Source of the DNA: Terriglobus roseus DSM 18391
GTDB lineage: Bacteria > Acidobacteriota > Terriglobia > Terriglobales > Acidobacteriaceae
Length of the DNA stretch: 64,000 nt
Assembly: GCF_000265425.1 (NCBI RefSeq)
Contig: NC_018014.1
Location: 4,526,001-4,590,000, forward strand
Direction: 5' to 3'
Part shown: positions 1 through 9,227 of the stretch, piece after piece
Layout of the letters: every line of letters starts with the position of its first letter
How positions within the stretch are numbered: the first letter of the stretch is position 1
Translations under genes and position numbers: made by a program
The notes under the pieces: generated by a model
Databases searched by the model: none
The model's input: the letters and a program-made list of their open reading frames with translations, nothing else
Told to the model about the DNA's origin: nothing

Positions 1-2748
1 TTCAAGGTAGTGCGCGATCAACATGCCGTCATGCGGATACGTGACAGTAACCGTGCCGTATGCAGGCAGCGGCAGCAGCGACTGCTGGCGCGTGATCGTT
101 GCAGAACCCAGCGAGCCGGGGATCTTACCAGCATTGGGGTTGGCAACAGTCGCCGTCAGTGCCGCACGGCCCAGCGAGAAGTACTTGGGATCAAGCTGGT
201 TCATGTTGTAGTTACCAGCGACGATGTGCACGCCGTGGTTACCCACATAGCTCGCCTGAACCACAATGCTGTAAGGCAGTTCGCGCTGCAGGCTAAGCGT
301 GTACTGCTGCGACGACGGAGTCTTCGCGTTGCTTGGCTGGTAGGCAGCAGCCTGGCCAAGGAAACCGAGCGGTCCCAGTGCGGCGCCGAGCGGCTGCGTT
401 GGCGCATACGGGAAGCCATTCTTGAACTGGAAAGCCGCGAGCCGCGTGTCGTTGCCAGCAGGGTTGTAAGTGGTGGAGGTAGTCGCGAATCCGTTCGTGA
501 TGCCGGTATAAACCGAACTGAAGGTGTTCGCGTAGTAGATGCCAAAGCCGCCACGCACAACGGTCTTGCCGTCTTCTGTCAGGCGAAGCGCGAATCCGAC
601 GCGGGGACCGAAGTCACGATAGTTCTCACGCAGGAAGTTACGGCCCAAATCATTCGTTGCGGCATAGTAGGTGGCGCCGGTAAAGCCACCGCTCGACGCA
701 GTCGGATCGAAGTTGCTGTATCCGTTGTTCTGCTCATACGGCTGCTGCTGGTAGTCATAGCGCAGGCCCAGATTGAAGGTAAGCCGGCTGGTCGCCTGCC
801 AGTCATCCTGCAGGAAGAACGACGTGCTGAAGGCACGGTCGGCCTGTCCCAGATTGGTTGCGATCGTAGCGGAACTCACCGCACCCGAAAGAAACGTCGC
901 GTACGTGTTGCCGCTGTTGACGCCACCTGCAGGAGCCGCCGCGCCCGACGGATCCGTCGTCAGCGCTGCAGCGAACGAGAAGTTGCCGGAGGGAGCATTG
1001 CGCTGCAGATTCGCGCCGACATTGAAACGAAGATCCGTGCCGAAGGTCAGTGCATGTCGCCCAAGAACCTTCGTCACGGTGTCGGTGATCTGCGGATTCG
1101 TATAGGCGCGATATCCAATCTGCTGGTTCGCTGCGGGCAGACCATTACCAACGATGGGGATAGCAAAGTTCGGCACATTTGCAGGAAGACCAAGCTGCTG
1201 CGGAATATTCAGCCCGGCACTCGCCGCTGCGAAGGGCAGTTCCTGCCGCGTCATCGAGAAGCGCAGATCATTGATCAGCGTGGACGAGAAGGTATGGGTA
1301 AGTCCAACAATCGCGCTCTTGATGTTGTAGTTGTCATACCGATTCGCAACGATCGGATTCGGATAGTACGTGCCACCAGACTGTCCGCCATTGGTGAACT
1401 GGTTGAAGTAAGCGAAGCGAATCAGCAACGCGTCCTTCTCCGTCACGCGATAGTCCAGCCGTCCCAAAGCCTGGCGCATGTTGCTGACACCGCGCTGCAC
1501 AAACAGGAAATTATTCGTGTTGGTGAAAGCATTCGTCGGCGTGACATTTGGCAGCGGATAGAAGGCATTCTGGTACGCCTGCGCAACAGGATCGATGTTG
1601 GTGATCTGGTTGTTGGCATAGGGCGTACGACGCGCGATCGTTCCCGTAACCACAGTGCTGAACGGGTTGTAGAGCTGAATCGGCTTGCCCGTGGAATCGC
1701 GCAGACCCGAGAAATCACCGGCCCGCTGCGCTGCTGTAGGCACGCTCAAGAACTGCGGAGTGCCCTGGATGAAGCGATACTCTTCGTAATTACCAAAGGC
1801 GAACGCGCGATCCTTGTAGACAGGTCCGCCAAGCGATCCACCGAACTGGTTGTACCGCAGCACAGGCTTGCTCACGCTCGCAGTTGCAAAGGCATTGCGA
1901 GCATTCAAAATATCGTTGCGCCAGAACTCGTACGCGGTACCGTGGAACTTCGATGTACCGGAGCGGCTGACAAGATTCACCACACCGCCCAACGTGAAGC
2001 CATACTGAGCGGAGAAGATGCCGCTCTGCACCTTAAACTCTTGAATCGCATCGACGGTCGGGTTGATCGCGATCTCGCCCGTGGTCGCAGCCAGATTGTT
2101 CTGTCCATCGAGGATGTACGAGTTGGAGCCAGTCGGTGAACCGTTGATGGAGATAGCCGAAAGGTTCGTGCCGCGGTTTGCGAATCCGCCCTGAGCCACC
2201 GTGGTGGTAATGCGCACACCAGGAGTCAGCGTCGCAAGCGCAATCGTGTTGCGGCCATTCAACGGCAGGTCTTCAATCGACTTCTCACCGATCAACACAC
2301 CAAGCGTTCCGCTGGTCGTGTCGAGCGAGGCCTGCGATGCCTCAACAGTAATAGACGCCTCCGCAGAGCCGACCTTCAGTTCCAGATTTGCTTCCACACG
2401 ACTGCCAACCGTAACGGCAATCCCTGTCACCGTCGACGATGCGAAGCCCGGCTTGCTCACTGAAACCGTATAGTTGCTGCCAAGCACAAGCGGCGGTGAG
2501 TTATAAAAGCCTGCGCCGTTGCTGGTGAGATGGATGACGGCATTGCGATCGGTGTCCTGGATATCGACCGTCGCGCCCGCCACAGCGGAACCCGTGCTGT
2601 CGCGAACCACACCGATGATGTTTCCTGTTCCCTGCTGCGCATGCGAGACGGCCGCAGCGGCAAGGCTGGAAACAACCAGCACAGTTCGGACAGAGGGGCG
2701 GAGAGAACGAAAGCTTAATGCAGACCACGGCCTGGAAGAGTTCAACAT
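1..2748 (-). CDS. TonB-dependent receptor, Oar-like, with N-terminal carboxypeptidase-regulatory domain (3' end outside window)
   Basis: At least 916 residues; the gene runs off the left edge, so the C-terminal beta-barrel is incomplete. The ATG at 2748-2746 has a close GGAG ribosome site (CAGGAGCACC). An N-terminal hydrophobic signal ends near SHAQQG, followed by a carboxypeptidase-regulatory-like beta-sandwich (about residues 40-125, starting GNIIGVVRDSTGSAVAGATV) and a plug-like region (LPLNGRNTIAL, then INGSPTGSNSYILDGQ). This architecture is typical of the very large acidobacterial Oar/TonB receptor family, which takes up oligosaccharides through the outer membrane; the substrate is not readable here. 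It starts 37 bp after the stop of the GH30-like gene on the same strand, so the two are probably co-transcribed and import is coupled to extracellular hydrolysis. Confidence 0.9.
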   Translation of the reverse strand, partial: MLNSSRPWSALSFRSLRPSVRTVLVVSSLAAAAVSHAQQGTGNIIGVVRDSTGSAVAGATVDIQDTDRNAVIHLTSNGAGFYNSPPLVLGSNYTVSVSKPGFASSTVTGIAVTVGSRVEANLELKVGSAEASITVEASQASLDTTSGTLGVLIGEKSIEDLPLNGRNTIALATLTPGVRITTTVAQGGFANRGTNLSAISINGSPTGSNSYILDGQNNLAATTGEIAINPTVDAIQEFKVQSGIFSAQYGFTLGGVVNLVSRSGTSKFHGTAYEFWRNDILNARNAFATASVSKPVLRYNQFGGSLGGPVYKDRAFAFGNYEEYRFIQGTPQFLSVPTAAQRAGDFSGLRDSTGKPIQLYNPFSTVVTGTIARRTPYANNQITNIDPVAQAYQNAFYPLPNVTPTNAFTNTNNFLFVQRGVSNMRQALGRLDYRVTEKDALLIRFAYFNQFTNGGQSGGTYYPNPIVANRYDNYNIKSAIVGLTHTFSSTLINDLRFSMTRQELPFAAASAGLNIPQQLGLPANVPNFAIPIVGNGLPAANQQIGYRAYTNPQITDTVTKVLGRHALTFGTDLRFNVGANLQRNAPSGNFSFAAALTTDPSGAAAPAGGVNSGNTYATFLSGAVSSATIATNLGQADRAFSTSFFLQDDWQATSRLTFNLGLRYDYQQQPYEQNNGYSNFDPTASSGGFTGATYYAATNDLGRNFLRENYRDFGPRVGFALRLTEDGKTVVRGGFGIYYANTFSSVYTGITNGFATTSTTYNPAGNDTRLAAFQFKNGFPYAPTQPLGAALGPLGFLGQAAAYQPSNAKTPSSQQYTLSLQRELPYSIVVQASYVGNHGVHIVAGNYNMNQLDPKYFSLGRAALTATVANPNAGKIPGSLGSATITRQQSLLPLPAYGTVTVTYPHDGMLIAHYLE

Positions 2749-2785
2749 GTGGTGCTCCTGAATTGTTTTGGAATCGTGCCCGTAC

Positions 2786-4273
2786 TTACGGTGCTACCCA
2801 GAACTCGAACGACTGCGGTGGTACGGTAATGTCCATCGAACGGCCGCTTGCTTTTCCAAGCGACTGATCGAGCGCGGAGATGGTGTAGCGGTGGCCCTCC
2901 AGCGACCTGGAGGCCATACCAGACAGATGAAACGTATAAGGTGCCGTGCCGCGGTTTGAAAGTGCGATCCCAAGCTTGCCGGTCTTGCTGCGCCACACCA
3001 GGATGCGTTGGTCATGCTGCACCACACTCTCGTCCACGGTCAGCCGCGTGGAGTCCCAGGGCAGATACTTCAGGAAACCTGCGATCGCGTTATAGTTCGG
3101 CGCGTTGTAGTCCCAGTGCCCCGCTTCAATTTCAGGACGCAGGTTCTGCTTCAACTCACCCTGCGGCCTCCAGAAGCCGAGCGCATAGCCCGAACCCTCC
3201 AGATTGGTGACCGGCTTCAACGCATGCAGCCAGTACCAGGTCGGCGAGTTCTCGAAAACCATCCAATTCATGATCGACTGACCGGTGTTCATGAAAGGCG
3301 ATGCAATCTTCTTCAGGTCCGCTGGCTGGTACTCAAACTCATTGGAGTACACAGGCTTGTCGCCGGCACCCTTCATGTACTTCGCCTGCAGGTCGATCTG
3401 GTCGTTGGAGTTTGATCCCACCTGGTGCCACGTCCACGCATCGATCTGCTTCAGCAGCTCAGGATCCTTGCGCAGCTCCGCGGCATAGGTACCCGCCGGG
3501 CCATCCCAACTGTTCGCATGAATATGCAGCTGCGGCGACAGCTTGCGAAGCTTCGGCACAACATAGTGCAGTGTCTTTGCGTAATCCTCGGGACTATAGA
3601 ACGCGATCGCATACGGCATCTTCGGACGCTCGCCTGCCTTCGGCTTGTCGCCGTCCAGCGGTGTCATGCCGAACACTGGCTCGTTCTGAAGACCCCACTG
3701 CGCCACATGGAGCCCATGTGCCTGCAGGTAGCGCACGTCCTCTACCAGTGCATCAGAAAACGCATTAAAGAATGCGGGATCGTTGCCGCCAAGTGTTCCA
3801 CCGTAATAGCTCTTGCTCTCTTTCCAGAAGGGCGGCGGCGACCAGTACTCCACGTCGAAGCCTTCAATGCCAACGGCATCCTGCATGGCGCGCAGGTCGT
3901 CCATCTGCCCGGGATAGCGCTCGATGATGTGTTGCTTCGACGCGTCATTCCCGCGGAGATACAGTCCCATGGCAAGACGCGTGTAGCGAAAGCCGTGCAG
4001 CATGTCCTTGTAAAGACGCGTACGCTCCGAAGGGATCAGGTCATGCGGTACAGCAACCACTTCCTCGGGCATGCCCTGATTCAGCGAGCCGATGCTGTCG
4101 CTCTGAATCTCAAAGCCAAGCCCCTTGATCACCTGCTGCGGCTTGTCCGGGCGGATCCGGTACGACGCGCCTGGCTGCTGCGACGTAGCCGCAGTGGTCG
4201 CGTTTAGGCAACATGCCAGTACCAAAGCCATGGACCGAACAGGCCACTTCGCGAAAGCCAGCTTCGACATCAA
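2786..4273 (-). CDS. Secreted glycoside hydrolase, GH30-like (clan A TIM barrel)
   Basis: 495 residues with an N-terminal signal (hydrophobic stretch about residues 12-29). The body reads as a TIM barrel followed by a beta-sandwich, as in GH30 glucosylceramidase/xylanase-type enzymes: an opening GLGFEIQ, a WSPPPFWKES strand, the acid/base motif QNEP (E198) and a probable nucleophile in SNEFEY (E312 or E314). The C-terminal part (VVQHDQRILVWRSKTGKLGI onward) fits the side beta-domain. It is exported and probably cleaves a plant or microbial polysaccharide. A good promoter and a LacI-type operator lie directly upstream, and the TonB receptor follows 37 bp downstream. GH30 is my best family call; a related clan-A family is possible. 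Confidence 0.8.
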   Translation of the reverse strand: MMSKLAFAKWPVRSMALVLACCLNATTAATSQQPGASYRIRPDKPQQVIKGLGFEIQSDSIGSLNQGMPEEVVAVPHDLIPSERTRLYKDMLHGFRYTRLAMGLYLRGNDASKQHIIERYPGQMDDLRAMQDAVGIEGFDVEYWSPPPFWKESKSYYGGTLGGNDPAFFNAFSDALVEDVRYLQAHGLHVAQWGLQNEPVFGMTPLDGDKPKAGERPKMPYAIAFYSPEDYAKTLHYVVPKLRKLSPQLHIHANSWDGPAGTYAAELRKDPELLKQIDAWTWHQVGSNSNDQIDLQAKYMKGAGDKPVYSNEFEYQPADLKKIASPFMNTGQSIMNWMVFENSPTWYWLHALKPVTNLEGSGYALGFWRPQGELKQNLRPEIEAGHWDYNAPNYNAIAGFLKYLPWDSTRLTVDESVVQHDQRILVWRSKTGKLGIALSNRGTAPYTFHLSGMASRSLEGHRYTISALDQSLGKASGRSMDITVPPQSFEFWVAP

Positions 4274-4290
4274 ACCCTCATTGCTGTTTA

Positions 4291-4304
4291 GTTAAACGGT
4301 TAAC
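4291..4304. promoter_or_regulatory. LacI-family operator, copy 1 (GH30-TonB side)
   Basis: GTTAAACGGTTAAC is a 14-bp near-perfect palindrome (6 of 7 half-site positions match) with the central CG usual for LacI/PurR-type repressors. It lies 18 bp before the GH30 ATG and just downstream of the predicted start point of the promoter at 4314-4342, where a bound repressor would block transcription. The adjacent divergent gene encodes a LacI-family regulator. A second copy is at 5526-5539. Confidence 0.75.
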
Positions 4305-4313
4305 AATGGGCCA

Positions 4314-4342
4314 AGCATAGAGGTCAGTGTTTTGAGTGTCAA
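4314..4342 (-). promoter_or_regulatory. Sigma70-type promoter for the GH30-TonB operon
   Basis: On the minus strand a perfect TTGACA (4342-4337) is followed after 17 bp by TATGCT (4319-4314). The predicted start falls near 4307, directly upstream of the LacI-type operator. Confidence 0.7.
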
Positions 4343-4447
4343 GACATTTGTCATTCCCTGTTCACCTATTGTCTTTCGCCGCGTGGTTACGGGCCCGTGC
4401 GCAGAGGGTGCGGGTGAGAAAATGGCCCAGGAGAATTCCTCAATACT

Positions 4448-5476
4448 ATGGCTGCACCCAAGCTAGGTGACATTGCGAAGCGCGCCGGCGTCTCCATCGC
4501 TGCGGCATCGATTGCACTGAACAACCCGGACACCAACCGCGTCAGCGCCACCAAGCGTGCAGAGATCCTGCGGATCGCGGAAGAACTTGGCTACGTCCCC
4601 AATGAGCTGGCCAAGGCGCTTACGGAGCGCAGAACCCGGCTGATCGGCTTGATGGTTCCGCTGAAGGACCCCATCTTCTTCAACCACTTCATCGCGCAGG
4701 TCCTTGGCGGCATCCAGGCCACGGTCATGCAGCGTGGCTATAACCTGCTCATCTACTCGCCCACCGGCAAGCCCGGCCGCTTCACCCGGGACCAGATCCT
4801 TGAAAGCCGCTTCTCCGACGGCCTGATCTTCATCAACACGCGCTTCTGCCTCACACGCGATGTCGCGGAGACCATCCGCGAACTTGACCGCGCGAAGATC
4901 AACTTCACCATGGTCAACTCCTACTACGGCCGGGCTGACGTGAACTATGTGGGTGTCGATGACCCCGCGCTTGGCGAAGCCGCCGCGCAATACATTGCCG
5001 GTCGCGGCCATCGTCACATCGCCTTTTTAAGCGGCTCCAGCGATCTCCCCACACACATTCACCTGCTCAAGGGGTTGCGCAAGGGCCTTGCAGAGGCCGG
5101 CCTCGAACTGACCGACAGACATATCGGCTGCACCGGCTACGACCAGGCACGTGCCTACGAGATTCTTGACAGCTGGTTTGCCGAGAAGCGGGCCAGGCCA
5201 TCGGTCGTCTTCTGCGGCGACGATCAGTTACTGATGCATCTCTACGATTACGTGGAAGCGCGCGGCCTGAAGATCCCGGACGATCTTGCAGTAGTCGGCC
5301 GGGGAAACATCGGCGTCATCTCCATGCTTCGGCCCCGCCCAACCTCGTTCACCATCCCTGCGTTCGAGGCCGGAAAGCTCTCTGCTGAAATGCTCATTGA
5401 CTCCATCGAACGCCCTGAAACGAAGAAGCGGCGGGTTTTGCTCCCCTTTACCTTCTACGCCGGCGAAACTGCCTGA
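4448..5476 (+). CDS. LacI-family transcriptional regulator
   Basis: 342 residues, the normal family length. The N-terminal helix-turn-helix and hinge occupy residues 5-60 (DIAKRAGVSIAAASIALNNP, then VSATKRAEILRIAEELGYVPN), followed by a periplasmic-binding-protein-like effector domain from about residue 63 (RLIGLMVPLKDPIF to the end). It is transcribed divergently from the GH30-TonB pair and directly upstream of the MFS transporter. Both flanking units carry the same palindromic operator, so this protein is the likely local repressor, released by a sugar or uronate derived from the polysaccharide. The ATG has an AGGAG about 14 nt upstream. Confidence 0.93.
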   Translation: MAAPKLGDIAKRAGVSIAAASIALNNPDTNRVSATKRAEILRIAEELGYVPNELAKALTERRTRLIGLMVPLKDPIFFNHFIAQVLGGIQATVMQRGYNLLIYSPTGKPGRFTRDQILESRFSDGLIFINTRFCLTRDVAETIRELDRAKINFTMVNSYYGRADVNYVGVDDPALGEAAAQYIAGRGHRHIAFLSGSSDLPTHIHLLKGLRKGLAEAGLELTDRHIGCTGYDQARAYEILDSWFAEKRARPSVVFCGDDQLLMHLYDYVEARGLKIPDDLAVVGRGNIGVISMLRPRPTSFTIPAFEAGKLSAEMLIDSIERPETKKRRVLLPFTFYAGETA

Positions 5477-5525
5477 GCTGTCGCGCTCTGGCACAGTGGC
5501 CGAAATAATCCCTGAAAGTTCCATG

Positions 5526-5539
5526 GTTAATCGGTTAAT
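5526..5539. promoter_or_regulatory. LacI-family operator, copy 2 (MFS-oxidoreductase side)
   Basis: GTTAATCGGTTAAT matches copy 1 at 12 of 14 positions and keeps the central CG. It ends 8 bp before the proposed GTG start of the MFS gene. I see no convincing -35/-10 pair around it; an AATAAT at 5504-5509 is a possible -10 without a good -35. Confidence 0.72.
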
Positions 5540-5547
5540 GTAGTGGA

Positions 5548-6852
5548 GTGTTAAACCCCGCTGGCATCGGCGATCTCTCCACACCGGTCGCGTCGACCGT
5601 TCACGATGAGCGATCGACGAATGGTACCCACCCCATTCGCTGGCTCTTTGCCGGGCTGCTCCTACTCGCCTCGGTGATGAACTACATCGATCGACAGACA
5701 CTCTCTGTGTTGGCCGTAACGGTTCAGCATGAGATGAAGCTCACGGATGTGCAGTACGGCTATGTGGTGCAGTGCTTTCTGCTGACCTATATGGTGATGT
5801 ACGTCGTGTCGGGCCGGCTGGTAGATCGTTACGGCGCACGACGCACGCAAGGCGTCTTTCTGCTCAGCTGGTCGTTGGCGAATGCATTGACAGGCTTTGC
5901 CACAGGATTCGTCTCCCTCATGGGATGCCGAGCCATGCTGGGCGCGGCCGAACCCGGCAACTACACTGCTTCCCTGCGCGCCGTGAACGATTGGTTCTCT
6001 GCAAAGCAGCGCGCGCTCGCCGTCGGTATCTACAGCATGGGCGGCACCCTCGGCGCTGCGATTGCCGTTCCTCTTACGACCACACTTGCCCTTCGGTACG
6101 GATGGCGTAGCGCCTTTGTTGTAACTGGTGCCATGGGCGCCGTCATCGCCGTGCTCTGGTTGCTCGTCTATCGGGACCCGCCAAGGCGTGCTGAGCAGCC
6201 TCTGCTGCCTGCCGTACCCTGGAAGACCGTCTTGCGCCAGCCGCTCCTGCTGGAAATGCTGGGCACCCGCATGTTGACGGACTCCGTCTGGTACTTCTTC
6301 CTCTTCTGGATTTCGAAGTATCTGCAGGAGTCGCGCGGCTTCACACTTGCTGAGATTGGTGCCAGCGTCTGGGTACTCTTCGTCGGTGCAGATCTCGGCG
6401 CGCTCGGCGGCGGTGCTGTCTCAGGCCTCTTCGTCGCGCGACACGGCCTGCTGAACGCGCGTCTGCGCACCATGCTGCCTGCCGCCATCTGCATGTTCAG
6501 CCTGGCAGTGGTTCCCACGCTGCATGACCGTGTTGCCATCCTGAGTCTGCTCACGCTACTGGCCGCGTGCCACATGGTGTGGATGACCAACGTGACCACC
6601 CTCACGCTGGATCTCTATCCACGCACAATGGCAACCACCATCCAGGGCCTGATCGGCGCTGCCAGCTCCATCGGAGGCTTGATCTCCGCGGGGCTGATCG
6701 CACACACCATCCAGACGCATGGCTACCGTCCCGTATTTCTGATCCTCGCGTTGATGCATCCCATCGCCGCCACAGTTTTGTTTATCCGTCTGCGTCCGCT
6801 CATGCGGCGCACGGAGATATCCATGGAGAAAACTCAAAGCAATGAAGCTTGA
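5548..6852 (+). CDS. MFS transporter, anion:cation symporter / hexuronate (ExuT-like) type
   Basis: 434 residues with 12 hydrophobic segments. The motif NYIDRQTLSVLAVTVQHE and the loop GRLVDRYGARR are characteristic of the ACS family that imports hexuronates and other sugar acids through the inner membrane. The start is uncertain: the GTG at 5548 is the only standard codon before the first membrane helix and has no separate ribosome site (a GGAG at 5545-5548 overlaps it). It is preceded by the LacI-type operator and its last 11 bases overlap the oxidoreductase gene, so both are translated from one mRNA. It probably imports the product released by the GH30-like enzyme. Confidence 0.85.
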   Translation: MLNPAGIGDLSTPVASTVHDERSTNGTHPIRWLFAGLLLLASVMNYIDRQTLSVLAVTVQHEMKLTDVQYGYVVQCFLLTYMVMYVVSGRLVDRYGARRTQGVFLLSWSLANALTGFATGFVSLMGCRAMLGAAEPGNYTASLRAVNDWFSAKQRALAVGIYSMGGTLGAAIAVPLTTTLALRYGWRSAFVVTGAMGAVIAVLWLLVYRDPPRRAEQPLLPAVPWKTVLRQPLLLEMLGTRMLTDSVWYFFLFWISKYLQESRGFTLAEIGASVWVLFVGADLGALGGGAVSGLFVARHGLLNARLRTMLPAAICMFSLAVVPTLHDRVAILSLLTLLAACHMVWMTNVTTLTLDLYPRTMATTIQGLIGAASSIGGLISAGLIAHTIQTHGYRPVFLILALMHPIAATVLFIRLRPLMRRTEISMEKTQSNEA

Positions 6853-9136
6853 AACCAGGCAGTATGACGTAGTGGTGTGTGGTGGTGGTTTGGCCGGTGT
6901 CAGCGCGGCAGTGGCCGCCGCGCGCGGTGGCGCGAGGACATGCCTCGTGCAGGATCGTCCCGTACTGGGCGGCAACAGCTCGTCCGAAGTCCGTGTGACA
7001 CCACATGGCGCTGCAGCCTTCCACGCCTACGCACGCGAAACCGGCATCATCTCGGAACTGTTGATTGAAGAGCGCGCCGTCAACCACGAAGAGATCTTTG
7101 AGAATGGCTGGACGAACTCCGTCTGGGACATGGTCATCTACGACCTCGTCGAACGCACGGAGAACCTCACCCTCTGCCTGAACACCGCCGTCCTTGGCGT
7201 CGTCGTTGAAGGCCGCCGCATCACTGCGGTCAAGTGCCGCATCGCCAATGCTGAGACCGATCTGACCCTGGAGGCAAAGACCTTCATCGACTGCACAGGC
7301 GACGGCCTTGTCGCGGCAGAAGCAGGCTGCGAGTGGCGCATGGGCAGCGAGAGCAAGGCAGAGTTCAACGAGCCGCATGCACCCGCCGTCGCCAACGGCG
7401 ACATCATGGGCAACTCCATCCATTTCAAGACGAAGGACATGGGCCGTCCCGCTCCGTTCAAGCTGCCGTCATGGGCAATCGAGCATAAGGATGGCAGCTT
7501 CTTCTACGATCAGGGCCGACTTCCGAAAGAGGTTCGTGGCGGCTATTGGTGGATTGAGATTGGCGTTCCCTATGACACCATCCACGACTCGGAGACCATC
7601 CGGCATGAACTGACACGTCACACCCTGGGCGTCTGGGATTGGATCAAGAACAAGGATCCGAAGACCATGAAACTCGCCGAGAACTACGCGCTCGATTGGA
7701 TCGGCCAGGTTCCCGGAAAGCGCGAAAGCCGCCGCATCATGGGCCGCTACCTGATGAATGAGTGGGACGCCATTCGCTGCACGCTACATCCCGATGAAGT
7801 TGCGTTCGGCGGATGGTTCATCGACCTGCACACACCGGGTGGTCTACTGGCGGGCAGCAGTGAGCCGGCCAGCGCGGAAGGCTACTCCGAGACAAGCGAG
7901 TACGCGACGCGCTCCTATGCAGGCCCTTACGGTGTGCCACTGCGCATGCTCATCTCGAAGGACATCGATAACCTGATGATGGCCGGCCGCAATGTCAGCG
8001 CTACCCACTGCGCGCTGGCGACGGTACGTGTCATGGCGACGACCGCCCTGATGGGCCAGGCCGCCGGTGTAGCGGCTGCGCTGGGTGTCACGCGAGGCTT
8101 GGATGTCGCTGCGATCTCGGACAACGCCTCGGGTGACGTGCAGCAGTTGCTGCTCCGCGACGGCTGCTTCCTTCCCTCAGTCCGCAATCAGGACCCGCAG
8201 GACAAGGCGCGTTCCGCCAGCGTCACAGCGTCTTCTTCGGCAGTCTTCAGCGGCCTGACGCCGGAGAGCGTAGGCGCGCACGAGGGCCTGGCCTACTGGC
8301 GCGATCAGGCCGTGCCTCTGCGGGAAGAACTCACGCAGCGCCGCGGTCAGTGGCTCGCACTGGGTGGACCTTGCCCCCAAAAGATCAGCTTCTGCCTCTC
8401 CAACAAGACGCAAAAGCCGCAGCAGGTTGGCGTCTCGCTGATGAACGTCAACCACGTGTGGGACTACCGCGTCGCCGGCGAAATGATCGCCGCCACAGGC
8501 GTGCTAACAGTAAACCCTGGCGAGAAACAGTGGGTCGCGTGGCAGATTCCCGCCGATGCAGAGCTGCCAGGCGAGGGCTACATCCGCCTGGACCTGTCCG
8601 CGAACGACGCAGTCTCCTGGCACGTCGCAGGCGCCGTCGAACCCGGCCACGTGTCGGCCTTTGAAATGGCTCCCGGCAAAATGCGGCGTTACTCGAGCGG
8701 CGTGACACTTGCCATGCTCGTCGAGCCGGCACAGTCAAGCTATGCAGCGTCCAACGTTCTCTCTGGCCACACGCGGCCCTACGAAGGAACCAACCTCTGG
8801 CGCTCCGATCCGGCGCAGTCCTTCCCCCAGACACTCGATCTGCAATGGAAGAACGCACACACGATCCAGTCGGTGGAGATCACCTTTGCCGGTCACCTCC
8901 TGCGCGAATATCACGCGTATGCACCGTTCTATAAGGACCCACAGTGCGTTCGTGATTTCGACATTCAGGCGATGGTCGATGACAAGTGGGTAACCGTGCA
9001 GGAAGTTCGCGGCAACTACCAACGCCTCGGCAAATACACTCTCGCCCACCCAGTCGAGACAGCCGCTCTTCGCCTTTACATCATCGCGACGAACGGTGAT
9101 CCATCGGCTGCCATCTACGAGGTACGCGCCTACTAA
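6842..9136 (+). CDS. FAD-dependent oxidoreductase of sugar-utilisation loci (FAD_oxidored family)
   Basis: 764 residues. The N-terminus has the dinucleotide-binding motif VVVCGGGLAGVSAAVAAARG (residues 10-29), followed by RPVLGGNSSSEVRV, a signature of the PF12831-type flavoproteins found in polysaccharide-utilisation clusters. A second FAD-contact region reads MMAGRNVSATHCALATVRVM. The C-terminal part (about residues 560-764) looks like a beta-sandwich appended to the flavoprotein. No clear signal peptide is present, so it is probably cytoplasmic. Its ATG overlaps the MFS stop (ATGAAGCTTGA), indicating translational coupling. Substrate unknown; oxidation of an imported sugar or sugar acid is the context-based guess. 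Confidence 0.85.
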   Translation: MKLETRQYDVVVCGGGLAGVSAAVAAARGGARTCLVQDRPVLGGNSSSEVRVTPHGAAAFHAYARETGIISELLIEERAVNHEEIFENGWTNSVWDMVIYDLVERTENLTLCLNTAVLGVVVEGRRITAVKCRIANAETDLTLEAKTFIDCTGDGLVAAEAGCEWRMGSESKAEFNEPHAPAVANGDIMGNSIHFKTKDMGRPAPFKLPSWAIEHKDGSFFYDQGRLPKEVRGGYWWIEIGVPYDTIHDSETIRHELTRHTLGVWDWIKNKDPKTMKLAENYALDWIGQVPGKRESRRIMGRYLMNEWDAIRCTLHPDEVAFGGWFIDLHTPGGLLAGSSEPASAEGYSETSEYATRSYAGPYGVPLRMLISKDIDNLMMAGRNVSATHCALATVRVMATTALMGQAAGVAAALGVTRGLDVAAISDNASGDVQQLLLRDGCFLPSVRNQDPQDKARSASVTASSSAVFSGLTPESVGAHEGLAYWRDQAVPLREELTQRRGQWLALGGPCPQKISFCLSNKTQKPQQVGVSLMNVNHVWDYRVAGEMIAATGVLTVNPGEKQWVAWQIPADAELPGEGYIRLDLSANDAVSWHVAGAVEPGHVSAFEMAPGKMRRYSSGVTLAMLVEPAQSSYAASNVLSGHTRPYEGTNLWRSDPAQSFPQTLDLQWKNAHTIQSVEITFAGHLLREYHAYAPFYKDPQCVRDFDIQAMVDDKWVTVQEVRGNYQRLGKYTLAHPVETAALRLYIIATNGDPSAAIYEVRAY

Positions 9137-9180
9137 GACCCCGTAAGGGATGCGTCAGGAAGCGAACCATCGGAAGGCAA

Positions 9181-9215
9181 AGCACTGTCCTGAGGGTCTC
9201 CCTCAGGACAGTGCT
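9181..9215. terminator. Bidirectional hairpin between convergent genes
   Basis: A perfect 16-bp inverted repeat (9181-9196 with 9200-9215) around a 3-nt loop, lying between the oxidoreductase stop and the convergent TIGR03435 gene stop. There is no U tract on either side, so it may act as a structural barrier rather than a classical terminator. Confidence 0.6.
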
Positions 9216-9227
9216 ACGAGACCGGCA

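Noticed and set aside
10..2139. Long plus-strand open frame of 709 codons
   Set aside because: Antisense shadow of the TonB-dependent receptor; Arg-rich translation without any domain.
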